NCBI RefSeq assembly: GCF_024323335.1
Contig: NC_066580.1
Location: forward strand, 85,731,391-85,795,390
Source of the DNA: Lathyrus oleraceus
Lineage: Eukaryota > Streptophyta > Magnoliopsida > Fabales > Fabaceae
Direction: 5' to 3'
Length of the DNA stretch: 64,000 nucleotides
Part shown: positions 14,009-25,086 of the stretch, in pieces
Layout of the letters: every line of letters begins with the position of its first letter
How positions within the stretch are numbered: position 1 is the first letter of the stretch
Translations under genes and position numbers: made by a program
Notes under the pieces: generated by a model
What the model was told of the DNA's origin: nothing
What the model saw: the letters and a program-made list of their open reading frames with translations, nothing else
Databases searched by the model: none

Positions 14009-14288
14009 CTGCATAATGATTTTGGTTAAGAAAAATTCAGAATTTAAACAAGCAAATCATTATGCAGATGATGAAAAATGTTGCTTTTACAGCTTTTATT
14101 TTTGTTTTTATGGTTTTTTGTGATCACTGATTTCATAAAGAAAAGCAAAAAGTGAAAACAAAGGAAAAACAAATGTTTTGACAATGCAAAAATTGAATGA
14201 AAATATCATTGTATATATGCTTTGCCAACAATGTCATCACTTCTCCTTTTGGCATGGGAGAAGGGTTTTAAACAAAATGAACAATTAC
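14009..14288 (-). other. Intron between gag-pro and pol of element A (280 bp)
   Basis: The minus-strand donor GTAATT starts at 14288 and the acceptor ATTATGCAG ends at 14009; CTTAACC about 20 bases upstream is a good branch point. The gag-pro stop TAA (14287-14285) lies inside the donor. Splicing leaves two bases of one codon, which the G at 14008 completes, keeping pol in frame. The segment is AT-rich. An intron here is an established Ogre trait; these exact sites are my reading. Confidence 0.85.
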
Positions 14289-17200
14289 TCTGATCTATGG
14301 ATAACTGTAGGAACATCCACAGCGACCCAATTGTGGCAGACACCACCAGGAATAACAAAATTGTTCAAGTCTTCTGCATCTTCTTCTTCAATGATAGCAG
14401 CAGCTTCCTCTTCTGCAGGTTGATCAGCATGGATGAATCCTCCACTTGTGAACAGACCTTGCTCATTGCATGCCCCAGAACCATAGCCAATGCCAGCCCG
14501 GGATCGGTTATCTTCAAGTTCAAGCACTTTCCCTAATCCAGCAACTGCACCACATTCAATGGCCAGCTTAGCATCTCGGTAGGAAGTGAATGAAGGAGAC
14601 TTCTTCTCGATTGGTTTATCAATAGATAAAGCTTGGAACTGAGTTCCAACTTCATCCTCTGCATCAATGTACGAGAAAGAAGATAGATTACTGACCAGGA
14701 GAGCCTTTTCTCCCCCTACTACAACCAATTTCTTGTTTTTCACAAACTTCAGCTTTTGGTGTAGGGTGGATGTCACGGCGCCAGCCTCGTGAATCCATGG
14801 TCTGCCCAAGAGACAGCTGTATGATGGGTGAATATCCATTACTTGAAAAGTGATCTGGAAATCACTTGGTCCAATTTTGATTGGGAGATCAACTTCCCCA
14901 ATCACGGTCTTACGCGACCCATCAAAAGCTTTAACAACAACCCCACTCTGCCTCATAGGAGGACCTTGATATGACAATCGAGAGAGTGTGGATTTCGGCA
15001 ATACATTCAGAGATGATCCAGTGTCCACCAACACATTGGACATTGCATCAGATTTGCAATTCATAGAGATATGTAAAGCCATGTTGTGGTCTCTTCCCTC
15101 CTCAGGGAGATCAGCGTCACAAAAGCTCAGAGTGTTGCAAGCGGTGATGTTTGCAACAATGCTATCAAATTGTTCCAAGGTGACGTCGTGATCGACATAT
15201 GCCAGGTCCAAGACTTTCTGCAGAGACTCCCTATGAGGCTCTGAATTCAGCAGTAGAGAAAGAATAGAAATCTTGGAGGGCGTATGTAGAAGTTGGTCTA
15301 CAATATTATACTCGCTCTTTCTGATGAGCCTCAGCATCTCATCAGATTCTTCATCAACAATGCCACTCGGGCCATCTGAAGAAACAGGAGTCTTTTGTAC
15401 AGACGAGGAGGGTTTGGCAACATCAAGTGCCGGATTCTGAACATTCACAGCAGTCCCCACTGGACGCTCAACAGATTCAGAAGCAACAGCCTTAGCAGGC
15501 GCAGAAAAGACACGACCACTGCGGGTCAATCCACTAACATCAGCGATAGTGGTCACGGAAGTGGAAGGCAAAGGTACTTCAACCCCATCCTGGACAGCAA
15601 CAGGATTGTATCTGAAAGGTACAGCTCTATCAGACGAATAAGGCACAGGGCCGGCAGGTTTGATAATCAAAGCAGGGGAAGCCTTCGGTTTGTTGCTATT
15701 ATAGCGAATAACAACGGGCTCTGGCAACTTGAACACTGGGGATATGACATTCACCTCGGGTTCAACTGTATCAACATTGCGATTCTGGAGAATCTCAATG
15801 GTACCTTCATTCAACAGCGTTTGCAGTTCTCGGCGAACCTGATCGCAACCCAAGCGATTAACAGAACAGACACGGCACTGGTCATGGTTATGCTCCAAAT
15901 AACTGTGCTGACACAGCATCTTATGTAAATCAACCAACGATTGCCGGATATGGCTGATGTACTTCACTTTGTATCTCCCAAGGTCTTCCTGAATCATATT
16001 CACAGATTTCCCATGCGAAGGCAATGGGTTTCTGGTGACGTTCGGATTGGAGTCTTCAAAACTCAGAATTCCACTTCTCATAAGGTCTTGAACCTTATTC
16101 TTCAGCGGGAAACAGTTCTCAACGTTATGGCCCGGAGCACCGGAATGGTAGACACAATGCTGGTCTGGTTTGTACCACCATTGCGGGTTGGCAGGAATAG
16201 CAGGAGGATCCCTGGGAGAAACCAATTTCCTCTCCAACAAGGAGGGATAAAGCTCTGTATATGTCATCGGAATAGGGTCGAAGCTGACCTTCTTCCTATC
16301 ATAATTCATATTTGCTTGGTTGGTTGTACTTCCACGAGGCTGGTAAGCCTGTTGCTGTGGACGCTGCTGTTGTTGTTGGTATTGCGGCTGTGGATATTGC
16401 TGCTGATGCTGATACTGCTGAGCATTATCCTTGAATACAGGTGCCACACTAGCCACCTGATGCTGATGTCCGGCACGATGTGCAGGCTTCCTCTGAACAG
16501 AGGGTCTTCGATGTTTGGGCTGAGACTGCACAGCATGCGCTTCACCTTCTTTCCTCTTAAACGCTCCATATCGTTTAGAGGAAGAACCATCATCTTTTGT
16601 TAACCGTCCCTCGCGGACACCTTCTTCAAGGCGCATCCCCATGTTCACCATCTCGGTGAAATCAGAGGGAGCGCTGGCCACCATTCTCTCATAATAAAAT
16701 GACCCAAGAGTCTTCAAAAAGATCTTGGTCATCTCTTTCTCTTCTAATGGTGGAGTGATTTGAGCTGCCAGCTCACGCCATCTCTGGGCGTACTCCTTGA
16801 ACGTCTCTTTGTCCTTTTGTGACATAGACCTGAGTTGATCTCTGTCAGGCGCCATGTCAACGTTGTATTTATATTGCTTGACGAAAGCTTCGCCAAGATC
16901 ATTGAAAGAGCGGATGTTGGCACTGTCCAGGCTCATGTACCAACGGAGAGCAGCACCAGACAAACTGTCTTGAAAGTAGTGGATCAAGAGTTGATCGTTG
17001 TCTGTCTGCGTGGACATCTTTCTGGCATACATGACTAAGTGTGCCAAAGGACAAGTGTTCCCTTTATACTTCTCAAAGTCTGGGACCTTGAATTTGACTG
17101 GTATTTTCACACCGGGAACTAGACAAAGTTCGGCTGCTGACTTGCCGAAGAGATCTTTGCCTCTAAGAGTTCTCAATTCCTTTCTCAGCTCAAGGAACTG

Positions 17201-17596
17201 ATCGTTCATTGCATCCATTTTCTCATGAACATCTGAGCCCTCAGACGCTTCAGAGTGATAAATGGTGTCGTCTACCCTCGGCATGGTATGCACGACAGGA
17301 GGAACAGGAATAGGGACCGGGCTAGATGCCGGCATTTGAGCAAATGTTGGAGCTGGCAGATCAGGCATGAAGCCAGGAGGCATCCCCCAAGGAAAACCGG
17401 GAGGCATGGCGTTTGGCTGCGAGGCACTAACGGGCACCGATGTAGTAGCTACCTCCGATATAACTGTCCGCTGAACCGGAGTTGCTGGCTGTTGAGGAGC
17501 AGGCTGATTCTGGGCAGCAAGAAGTTGCTCCATCAGAGCGCCAAGTCTGGCGACTTCATCTCTCAAACTCTGGTTCTCTTGTTCCAACTGCTCCAT
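14285..17596 (-). CDS. gag-pro: Element A gag-protease polyprotein (exon 1, unspliced form)
   Basis: Encodes 1103 residues from the ATG that is shared with B (MEQLEQEN); an in-frame ATG 23 codons upstream (17665) is absent from B, so I prefer the shared one. The N-terminal 30 residues look like a coiled coil. A retrotransposon gag core follows (about 165-340, FEKYKGNTCPLAHLV, ALRWYMSL). Next come a Gln-rich low-complexity stretch, a knuckle-like C-x2-H-x5-H-x4-C motif and a Cys-rich segment. Protease has the DTGSS active site at Asp858 and the ILGRPW-like LLGRPW flap-side motif. Gag forms the particle and protease cleaves the polyproteins. It ends at a TAA that overlaps the splice donor, so intron retention gives gag-pro and splicing gives gag-pro-pol. 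Confidence 0.93.
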   Translation of the reverse strand: MEQLEQENQSLRDEVARLGALMEQLLAAQNQPAPQQPATPVQRTVISEVATTSVPVSASQPNAMPPGFPWGMPPGFMPDLPAPTFAQMPASSPVPIPVPPVVHTMPRVDDTIYHSEASEGSDVHEKMDAMNDQFLELRKELRTLRGKDLFGKSAAELCLVPGVKIPVKFKVPDFEKYKGNTCPLAHLVMYARKMSTQTDNDQLLIHYFQDSLSGAALRWYMSLDSANIRSFNDLGEAFVKQYKYNVDMAPDRDQLRSMSQKDKETFKEYAQRWRELAAQITPPLEEKEMTKIFLKTLGSFYYERMVASAPSDFTEMVNMGMRLEEGVREGRLTKDDGSSSKRYGAFKRKEGEAHAVQSQPKHRRPSVQRKPAHRAGHQHQVASVAPVFKDNAQQYQHQQQYPQPQYQQQQQRPQQQAYQPRGSTTNQANMNYDRKKVSFDPIPMTYTELYPSLLERKLVSPRDPPAIPANPQWWYKPDQHCVYHSGAPGHNVENCFPLKNKVQDLMRSGILSFEDSNPNVTRNPLPSHGKSVNMIQEDLGRYKVKYISHIRQSLVDLHKMLCQHSYLEHNHDQCRVCSVNRLGCDQVRRELQTLLNEGTIEILQNRNVDTVEPEVNVISPVFKLPEPVVIRYNSNKPKASPALIIKPAGPVPYSSDRAVPFRYNPVAVQDGVEVPLPSTSVTTIADVSGLTRSGRVFSAPAKAVASESVERPVGTAVNVQNPALDVAKPSSSVQKTPVSSDGPSGIVDEESDEMLRLIRKSEYNIVDQLLHTPSKISILSLLLNSEPHRESLQKVLDLAYVDHDVTLEQFDSIVANITACNTLSFCDADLPEEGRDHNMALHISMNCKSDAMSNVLVDTGSSLNVLPKSTLSRLSYQGPPMRQSGVVVKAFDGSRKTVIGEVDLPIKIGPSDFQITFQVMDIHPSYSCLLGRPWIHEAGAVTSTLHQKLKFVKNKKLVVVGGEKALLVSNLSSFSYIDAEDEVGTQFQALSIDKPIEKKSPSFTSYRDAKLAIECGAVAGLGKVLELEDNRSRAGIGYGSGACNEQGLFTSGGFIHADQPAEEEAAAIIEEEDAEDLNNFVIPGGVCHNWVAVDVPTVIHRSE

Positions 17597-17895
17597 AATC
17601 CTTGCAGAGTTGACCCTTGTATAATACCGGTGAGTCAGCTTGTCTTCAAAATAAATGAAGATCAAAGGGTTAGAACCGGAAGACCAGAAAAAATGGGTAC
17701 CTGTTTATGCAGGAATGATGCATGAAATGCTTGTGCAAATGCTTTGATTTTCAAGGAAACCTTAGGGTTTTGTTTGCAATATTTTGAATATCTAAACATT
17801 TTGATTGCTCATGGAAAATATTTCATTCAAAGTATTAGGACAAAGAAGTACAGCATTCTTTTGAAATATTACAAAGAGAAAAGGTAAATAACATC
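17597..17895 (-). other. Spacer between ORF1 and gag-pro of element A
   Basis: About 300 AT-rich bases with no ORF of note. On the minus strand it contains a GCAG/GTACCC motif near 17700, also present in B, which could be a splice site but is not otherwise supported. Confidence 0.6.
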
Positions 17896-19344
17896 CTATG
17901 GATCCCCATTAGCTCGGGATGCTGGAAGACGAGAAGTGCACAACTTCTTGATCTCTCTCTCATAGGCAGCCTCCATATCAGCTTTCTCCTTTGCAAGTTG
18001 ATCATACTTCCTTTTCCAGAATTTGGAAGACTGAGGAAGCAGAGAAGTCCAAGCGTCGTTTGGATCGTCGATCACTCGGTGCTCGAGAAATTCAATCATA
18101 TCATCTTTCTCCTTGAGCTGCTGCAGCAATTCCTCCCTCTCACGGATCCAGGCACGCGAAAGGTCTTCTTCTCTCAACTCCTCTACACGTTGGGTAGGGA
18201 GGGTTGAAGGCCCAGCCACATCCAACAGTGTAGGTCTTGGATGATCATATGGCATCAGGTAGGTAGCAGCCCTCTGTCTGACCCAAGAGGTGTAGGGCTC
18301 CAAAGCAATGCAGTTCTTCGGACCCAATTCATTCCTACTCTTTATGCGAATATTGCGCCAAGCGCGGACAAATCTGGCTTTCAGGCCTTGGGGATCTTTA
18401 CCCTCCTGAAAGAACACACCTTCTAACAGAATGTTATGGGGTTTATCCTTTAGGGGGAACCCAAGCTGACGACGTGCAAGCGTATGGTTGTAGGTAATTC
18501 CACCACATGTACCAAGAAGAGGCACATTGGGAAATTCACCACAAGAGTTGATGATCTGAACGGTATCATACACGCGATCATACCAGGTGATATCATCATT
18601 GGTGAGAGACATAAGTCTCTGGGACCACCGTAGACATCCCTTGTTCTCCTTGAAAGCAACTGTCTGCGGCAAGTGCGAAATAAACCACTTGTACAGCAGG
18701 GGTAAACAGCAGACAATGACTCCTCCATTCTTCATATTCCTCAGATGCATGGAGACATACGCATCACCCAACAAGGTCGGAACTGGATTAAGAACTGAAA
18801 AGATCCTAATAGCGTTCATGTCGACGAACTTGTCGAAGTTGGGAAACAGCACCAATCCATAGATAAGCAATACGAATAGAGCCTCAAAGGCATCCTCACT
18901 CATGGCCTTCCCATAGAAAGTGGCTTGAGCAATAAGGAACTCGGAGGGAAAACCCTGAATTCCGCCTTTGGTAGTCAGATTAGCTCTAATCAGATCTTCA
19001 TCTATGTGCAACAGACTGGAAATCTCTCGAGCAGATGGAATACTCTCTAAGCCACTGAACGGCACTTGATCCAGAATAGGAATCCCAATAAGGTGAGAGT
19101 ATTCTTCCAAAGTTGGCAGCAACTGGAAGTCCGGAAACAAGAAGCAATGATAGAGCGGATCATAGAACTGAGCAAGAGTGCTCATCAATCCCTCATCCAC
19201 CTGAGTAGTCAGCAACGGCAGGAGCTTCCCATAGCGAGCTTTGAAACCCAAGGGATCTAATACATACGATGTCAGATTCCTTAACTCTTTTACATCGGGC
19301 TGCTTGAAGCTGTATTTCTTTGTATGCCTTTTCGGTCTTTCCAT
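17896..19344 (-). CDS. ORF1: Element A ORF1 protein (Ogre-specific, unknown function)
   Basis: An open frame of 482 codons from the ATG at 19344-19342. The frame stays open 36 codons upstream, but A and B differ there by compensating indels, so that stretch is probably not translated. The protein is conserved over its whole length with B and with the decayed copy in C2. It resembles the DUF7745 / plant-mobile-domain-like proteins common in legume retrotransposons (from memory, not searched). Visible blocks include QFYDPLYHCFLFPDFQLLPT, a hydrophobic FVLLIYGLVLF and CCLPLLYKWFISHLP, and a charged, probably coiled-coil C-terminus (about 410-470, REREELLQQLKEKD). An extra ORF before gag is characteristic of Ogre elements. 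No catalytic motif is recognised. Confidence 0.88.
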   Translation of the reverse strand: MERPKRHTKKYSFKQPDVKELRNLTSYVLDPLGFKARYGKLLPLLTTQVDEGLMSTLAQFYDPLYHCFLFPDFQLLPTLEEYSHLIGIPILDQVPFSGLESIPSAREISSLLHIDEDLIRANLTTKGGIQGFPSEFLIAQATFYGKAMSEDAFEALFVLLIYGLVLFPNFDKFVDMNAIRIFSVLNPVPTLLGDAYVSMHLRNMKNGGVIVCCLPLLYKWFISHLPQTVAFKENKGCLRWSQRLMSLTNDDITWYDRVYDTVQIINSCGEFPNVPLLGTCGGITYNHTLARRQLGFPLKDKPHNILLEGVFFQEGKDPQGLKARFVRAWRNIRIKSRNELGPKNCIALEPYTSWVRQRAATYLMPYDHPRPTLLDVAGPSTLPTQRVEELREEDLSRAWIREREELLQQLKEKDDMIEFLEHRVIDDPNDAWTSLLPQSSKFWKRKYDQLAKEKADMEAAYEREIKKLCTSRLPASRANGDP

Positions 19345-20335
19345 GTCTGAAAATTTTGCAAATAACCCTTTAAGTTCCTTGAAAATTTTCTCTTTTTGAT
19401 GACATGAATGTGGATGAATGCGTGAATGCATGAATGCAACAAACACACTCAAGGATCAAGCAAAGCACACCAAACAAAGGTCGTGGGAAAGCTCTATGTA
19501 TCCCTAATATCAATCATCCATTTTGGTGGATTTAGGTTTTCACCTTATCGACACCCAAGTTCCATTGATATTAACGGTACATGAACCGGTTCAAACATTC
19601 CTAATATCAACCAGCCGCTTTGATGGATTTTGGTTTTACACCTGATCCGGGATCCATTGATATTAACAATGCTTGAACGACTCAACCACGAATCACGGGT
19701 TTGTTGAGAGTCACGAGCATGGAGTCTCGGTTAAGGACCACCCAAAGGGAGTGTACTAGGGTTTAAACCTGCCAGACATGTTCTATCAGAGGTTCCCATA
19801 ATCATCGTTCCATCTTTCAAATATTTTCGGAGGAACGAATACTCGTATTCCAAGAATATTCTCAAGAGAAACTCTTATGAGTGTAGTATCGCGTAACAAT
19901 CGTATCAGAACTGACATCTGAACGACCTCCGCACTACGGTCCTAAAAATAGGCCAAGATGGGTTTGGTAAACTAAGGTCCTTGGCTTCTGCGGAACATGA
20001 TTGAAAGAATAATGCCTAACCACAAATAACTTGTGTGACATTATTAGTTCAACATGACCTCCACCAAGTGGATGGACTCGCAAGTCAACTGGCTAAGGAC
20101 TACTCCACACTAGTCGACAAGACTATGCCATTCTCCTATCCTAGAGTGCACTCGAGTTCGGGTATAGAACTCATCTCACAGATCACCAAAGCAGACAGCA
20201 AATGTATACCAAGCAATTCACACATTACAAACAATACATTCATCCCAAATTGTACAAAAATATGTCAGATGAAGAATAATAACATATATCACAACAAGGG
20301 TGAAAAGTAGGCAATACAACCAGGGATGATGAAGG
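19345..20335 (-). mobile_element. Element A untranslated leader
   Basis: Non-coding stretch between primer site and ORF1, read leftwards. It contains two consecutive hairpins (19590-19677 with 21-base arms, and 19498-19580 with 17-base arms) and an acceptor-like TTTTCAG just before the ORF1 ATG. Nearly identical to B 26818-27812. Confidence 0.8.
19498..19677 (-). repeat. Paired leader hairpins of element A
   Basis: Arms at 19590-19610 with 19657-19677, and 19498-19514 with 19564-19580; all contain a TAATATCAA-type core and its complement. This mirrors B 27480-27659. Confidence 0.7.
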
Positions 20336-20353
20336 TCCCCAGCAGAGTCGCCA
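20336..20353 (-). other. Primer binding site of element A
   Basis: Minus strand TGGCGACTCTGCTGGGGA, six bases downstream of the 5' LTR end at 20360. Same as in B and C. Confidence 0.9.
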
Positions 20354-20359
20354 CTTTTC

Positions 20360-23300
20360 TGTAGCGGTGTATTCGTCGCTATATGATCTATCAGTTAAAT
20401 CATAAGCTAAGAGATACATTCAATTTCGAGTCGCCACCGCACTTTTATTTATCCAAAGGATTGGCTAAAAAGCGAACAAAAGCCTAAGAAGTTTTACACG
20501 TAGAAAACTAATAAAAAGATCAGAGAGTCTGGGTAAGGGGTAAATTACGCAATGGGAAGGTGTTAGGCACCCACTACGTCCTAGGTACTCCTAGGGAGCC
20601 CTTTTCACACTTGTTGTAAAAGGTTATTATTCGTTATGACAAAAAATATTGTGCAAACATGATTGAGATGATGAGAAAAGAATATACAATTTTTATTATT
20701 ATTGGGTTATTAGGTTCGAACGGATGAACCCGTTGCCTACGTACCTTCCATCAAAGGTAAGGATCAGAACGCCGTAGTTCGGCTAAAAGATTTCCAAAAG
20801 TGGGTTAGGTTCAATTTTAAACACAAACCCTAGGTCTTACGTTATCCACGGGAGAAAACTCAACCTTATACAGACAACAACGTCCACCATGTGAGAACAG
20901 CTTCAACTGGCCAGGGAGGGGTTAACCCTATAATAGGCGAGGAAGACTTACAATTCAATCACTAAAGACAGAAGGTGAGATTAACATCAACCACTAAGAT
21001 AAATCAAACCTATAGCTCACGTATGAAAAGATTAATGGACAAAGCCAAAACAAGTGAATGAGTGGAGTTACTGATTATGATTATGAAAACGAAGTCAAAG
21101 TATGATTAAGATCAATTCAAATAAGTATTATGAAATGAAGTTTTGAAAAAGGGTCAAGGACTTGAGTCCAGGTTTTTAGTTAGAAAACATGAAAATGTTT
21201 GCACAACACTTATGCCAAGTTTAAAAGGTATAGTGTGAAAAGTCTAGGACATAATGAATGATGGATGGATGAAGATGGAAAGTAAAACTTCTTAGAAGGT
21301 TCACTTCTTGAAATCATATAGCAGATGATTCAAGTGTGTCCTTTGGAATAGCAATGGATAATAATAAACAAACGAAGCAAAGGCGAATATCGGATGCCAA
21401 TCAATGGTCTTATACCAATCTCCTAAAACAAAACGGGATGCCAGAAGCCACTCAATGGTCTTACACTAATCTCCTCAAAAGAAAAACAAAGATGAAACAT
21501 GGAAGTCAACTGCCAATCTATCTGGACTTAGGTTAACTCCACAGTATGCTCACAGGAAATCCAACGCCACATCACAGGGACTTACAATGGATCCTCACAT
21601 ACAAGAACAAAAGCAATAACATGATCACAGGAATGCAAATGCCAACTTACAGGGACTTATAATTGCAACCTCTCATACAAACAGATGAACAAACTATGAT
21701 CACAGGAAAGCAGATGCCAACTTACAGGGACTTATAACTGCAACCTCACATACAAAACCAAACAGATCAAATTATGATCACAGGATAACAGATGCCAACT
21801 TACAGGGACTTATAACTGTATCCTCACATACAAACAGATAACAGAAGATATGAGTGACCAATGAGGTCTTACACTCTATCTTTCCATATCACAGGAACAA
21901 ATGCCAAAGCAATGGACTTACAATTGTCCTCAATGGGCAAACAACAATGATAGCATCACAAAGATAAATGAGATGATCATGCATTAATGGCAATTGATGA
22001 TGATGATAAATGCATAGCATACAGGTAAACAAGTGCATATGAAGCAATCAATCAAACAATGAGTATCAAACAGCACACTCTATAGCCAAACAATGGGGGC
22101 TCACACAAGAGGGTTTGACTTTGACAGTCCACTGTAATGGGTAAAGGTCGCTCTTAACCTGGCCATTGAGAGGCTCAGGTGAAGCAGATGAAAAGAAGAT
22201 GAGGGGTGTGCCTCATTGCTTCAATCTCAAATCAGAGAGAGCATCAAAGAAAGTGTGGGAGTTCAGAAAGTAGGAACTCTCTCCACATTATTGACTCGAT
22301 TAGATCTTGGGTATTTGTCTCAATGCTTCAACCATGTAATGGGAGCAAAGAGAGGACACACTGAATAGTGGGGGATAGATTGCTTATCCCTACCTTCCAC
22401 CAATTGCCTTACTTGAAGGACTTTTCCTGCTTGGGACAAATATAAACAAACACAGGCATTGCCTCTTAAGGAGGACTTCAGACAGTTTGCCCGGTCAAAT
22501 AACAGACCGGGTCTCCAGACTACATGAAGAAGAAGTAATTATACCTCAAAGCAAATGCTAAAAAGCAAAGCAAGCAAGCAAGTTCAAAGAACTTAAGCAA
22601 CTAAAGCACTTAGTTTTGAAGCAACTCAAGATACAGTGAGGTATTGATGGTATTGTGTTGAAACAGATGGTCCTTGAGCTTTGTAGTGCTGGATAATGAT
22701 GCTTTTCTAGCTCGAGAATACTTGGACCCCTTCAAATCTCAAGCTGCCATTTCATGTACATGAGGAAAACAGAGTGAGAAGATGGCTGTGATGGTGATGA
22801 GTAACGCTTGAATGGGCTTCCCAATACTGTCTAGGTCATGGAACAATGAAGGTTGTTCAGGATTTTTTGGTGGTTTGTGCAGGAATCTCGAAAATGCCAA
22901 AATGCAAGAAGGAATGAAGTCAGGAATTTCTGTGTGTAGGCTCTGAAAAACTAGGGTTGAAATGTCAGGAAAATGCCCTTATATGTGGCTGTTAATCATC
23001 ACTTAACCATGTGCTAAGCTAACTTAGTGTAAATGGTTCAATTTGCAATTTTGCTAATTGGTATGTAAGTGAACAAGGGAGGTGTGAAGTTGGTCGATTA
23101 TGGGCCTGCTACAGCTGTACAGACTTTTGCCAATGCTGCTTTGGTTGTACATGAAAGGCTGTACTGGCTTTGCTTCAATGAATCAAAAAATGCATTTGCC
23201 AAGTTTGTATATAAGTGGAAATGGGGGGTGTGTGCTGCTGCGAATTGGGCCTGAGCATGCTGCAAATGGCCAACACAAATGCTGTCTTTGGTCTGCTAAA

Positions 23301-24444
23301 GGAATGCTGTACTTGCTTTTGCTCTTCTCCAGCCAATTGCTAAAATTGCCAAGATTGTACTATGGTTCAAAATGGTGGTAAAATGGTGATGTGATGATGG
23401 TTTTGGACTTTGAGCAAATTACAAATAATATATGAAACATTTCCCAATTGGCAAAAATGAGAAAAAAGTCCTAAATCAAAAAGTCAACTATTAGTCAAAC
23501 CTTGATTTTTAAATGAAAAGGTCCAAAAATGCCATTTTGAATGGTAAGGTTTTAGGTCATGAAATTTATATTTTTGGAAAGAGGATGAAAAATGTGATGT
23601 GTAGGAAAAAACCCCACCAAATTTGGCCTTATGGTTTGAGAGTTATGGCTTGTTGAAGTTCAAAAATTGATGAAAATGATTTGATCATATCTTGACAACC
23701 ACACATGGGATTTTGATGTTCTTGGACTTTTTGAAAATGGGAAGACAAGATCTTCAACTTTCATGTTGGGCAAAAATTCATTTGAAGCTTGTATCATGAT
23801 GTAAGTTTAAGATCAAGAAGTTTCCATTTTTGGCAGCTGAAATTACAGGTCCACTTTCTATTTCTGGAAAATTTCTGATTGGCTTGATTTTCTTCCATGA
23901 TGAGGTTTGACATGATAGATGAGGCTTATACAAGCATGAATGAACTTCTTCAAATCAATTCTATCCATCAAATTCCTGATTAAATCAACTGTTGACCAAG
24001 TTTGACTTTCTGTTGACTTTTCTAGGGTTTTGGACTGATTGAACTTCTTCTGATGAATTCCAAACCCTAATTCCTTGAGAACTTGACTTCAAATGATGTC
24101 TCAAGTTGTATGAACCTTTGATTAATAATCATGATGCCCAAATTCCACAAGAATGGCCATCATCCATTGCTTTGACTGATCAATGACTGACTTTGACCTA
24201 ATTGCTGATGATTGCTTCCACTGCAAGCAACAAGGTTAAACAGACAATATTTTTGTACTTTTTGAATGATAAACATATGAAAGCAAAGATATACAAATGC
24301 AAAGTATGCTTGGTGATCAAGAAACAAACCTACAAGGCAAAACAACCACTAATGGGAAAGCAAAGGCATACAATGGTCCTTGAGGTTATGATATGAATGA
24401 TATGGGCCATGAGGGATCTTAGGGCCCAAAATTGGGGTCTTACA
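20360..24444 (-). mobile_element. Element A 5' LTR (4085 bp)
   Basis: Direct repeat of 2017-6103. Differences seen by eye include 20729 (T for A), one A fewer near 21134, one A fewer near 23156, and single-base changes near 23271, 23331 and 23491. The minus-strand TATA-like box maps near 22980. This copy should drive transcription of A leftwards through ORF1, gag-pro and pol. Confidence 0.93.
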
Positions 24445-24445
24445 G

Positions 24446-24450
24446 ATATG
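24446..24450. repeat. Target site duplication of element A, right copy
   Basis: ATATG, identical to 2012-2016. One extra G at 24445 separates it from the TACA end of the LTR, so the element end is either TACAG or carries one untemplated base. Confidence 0.95.
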
Positions 24451-24594
24451 AGCCATCCCATGACCTTTGTTTGGTGTGCTTTGCTTGATCCTTGAGTGTG
24501 ATTGATGCATTCATGCATTCATTTGCATCCATGTCAAAAAAAAAATTCAAGGAACTTAAGGGGTTTATTTGCAAAATTTTCAGACATGGAAAGA

Positions 24595-24597
24595 CAA
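24595..24597. other. Breakpoint of a large tandem duplication (CAA microhomology)
   Basis: Left of the junction the sequence follows element C ORF1 (52372-52383). Right of it the sequence follows the middle of B's LTR (46433 onward). CAA is shared by both parents (52381-52383 and 46430-46432). The unit 24598-52383 is about 27.8 kb. Confidence 0.8.
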
Positions 24598-25086
24598 TTG
24601 GTGGAAGGTAGGGATAAGCAATCTATCCCCCACTATTCAGTGTGTCCTCTCTTTGCTCCCATTACATGGTTGAAGCATTGAGATAAATACCCAAGATCTA
24701 ATCGAGTCAATAAAGGGGAAAGAGTTCCATCTTTCTGAACTCCCCCACTTTCTATTTGATGCTCTCTCTGATCTGAGATAGAAGCAATGAGGCACACCCC
24801 TCATCTCCTTTTCATCTGCTTCACCTGAGCCCCTCAATGGCCAGGTTAAGAGCGACCTTCACCCATTACAGTGGACTTTTAAAGTCAAACCCTCTTGTGT
24901 GAGCCCCTCATTGTTTGGCTATAGAGTGTGCTGTTTGCTATTCATTGATTGATTGATTGCTTCATATGCACTTGCTTGCCTATATGCTATGCATTTATCA
25001 TCATCATCAATTGCCATTAGTGCATGATCATCTCATTTGTTTTGTGATGCTATCATTGTTGTTTGCCCATTGAGGACAATTGTAAG

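Larger units (their letters stand above)
2017..24445 (-). mobile_element. Element A: complete Ogre-type LTR retrotransposon, about 22.4 kb
   Basis: Complete minus-strand element. In transcript order: 5' LTR (24444-20360), primer site (20353-20336), leader, ORF1 (19344-17896), gag-pro (17596-14285), intron (14288-14009), pol (14008-10546), 4.4-kb 3' UTR and 3' LTR (6103-2017). Its LTRs differ by about four substitutions and two single-base indels that I could see, and every ORF is open, so it is a young and possibly active copy. It is nested in the leader of element C1. Its coding part is almost identical to B, but its LTR is about 3.5 kb shorter. Confidence 0.95.
24446..24597 (+). mobile_element. 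Element C1 leader remainder and truncated ORF1 start
   Basis: Continues C1 after the A insertion and matches 52232-52383 by eye without a difference, including the A10 tract. The ORF1 ATG is at 24586-24588. Only four codons remain before the sequence jumps into B's LTR, so this ORF1 copy is destroyed. Confidence 0.9.

Noticed and set aside
17597..17665. Start of A gag at the upstream ATG (17665)
   Set aside because: B lacks that ATG, while the ATG at 17596 is shared and begins the conserved coiled coil.
10770..18862. Plus-strand ORFs of 60-220 codons opposite A's genes
   Set aside because: Shadows of the minus-strand ORF1, gag-pro and pol reading frames.
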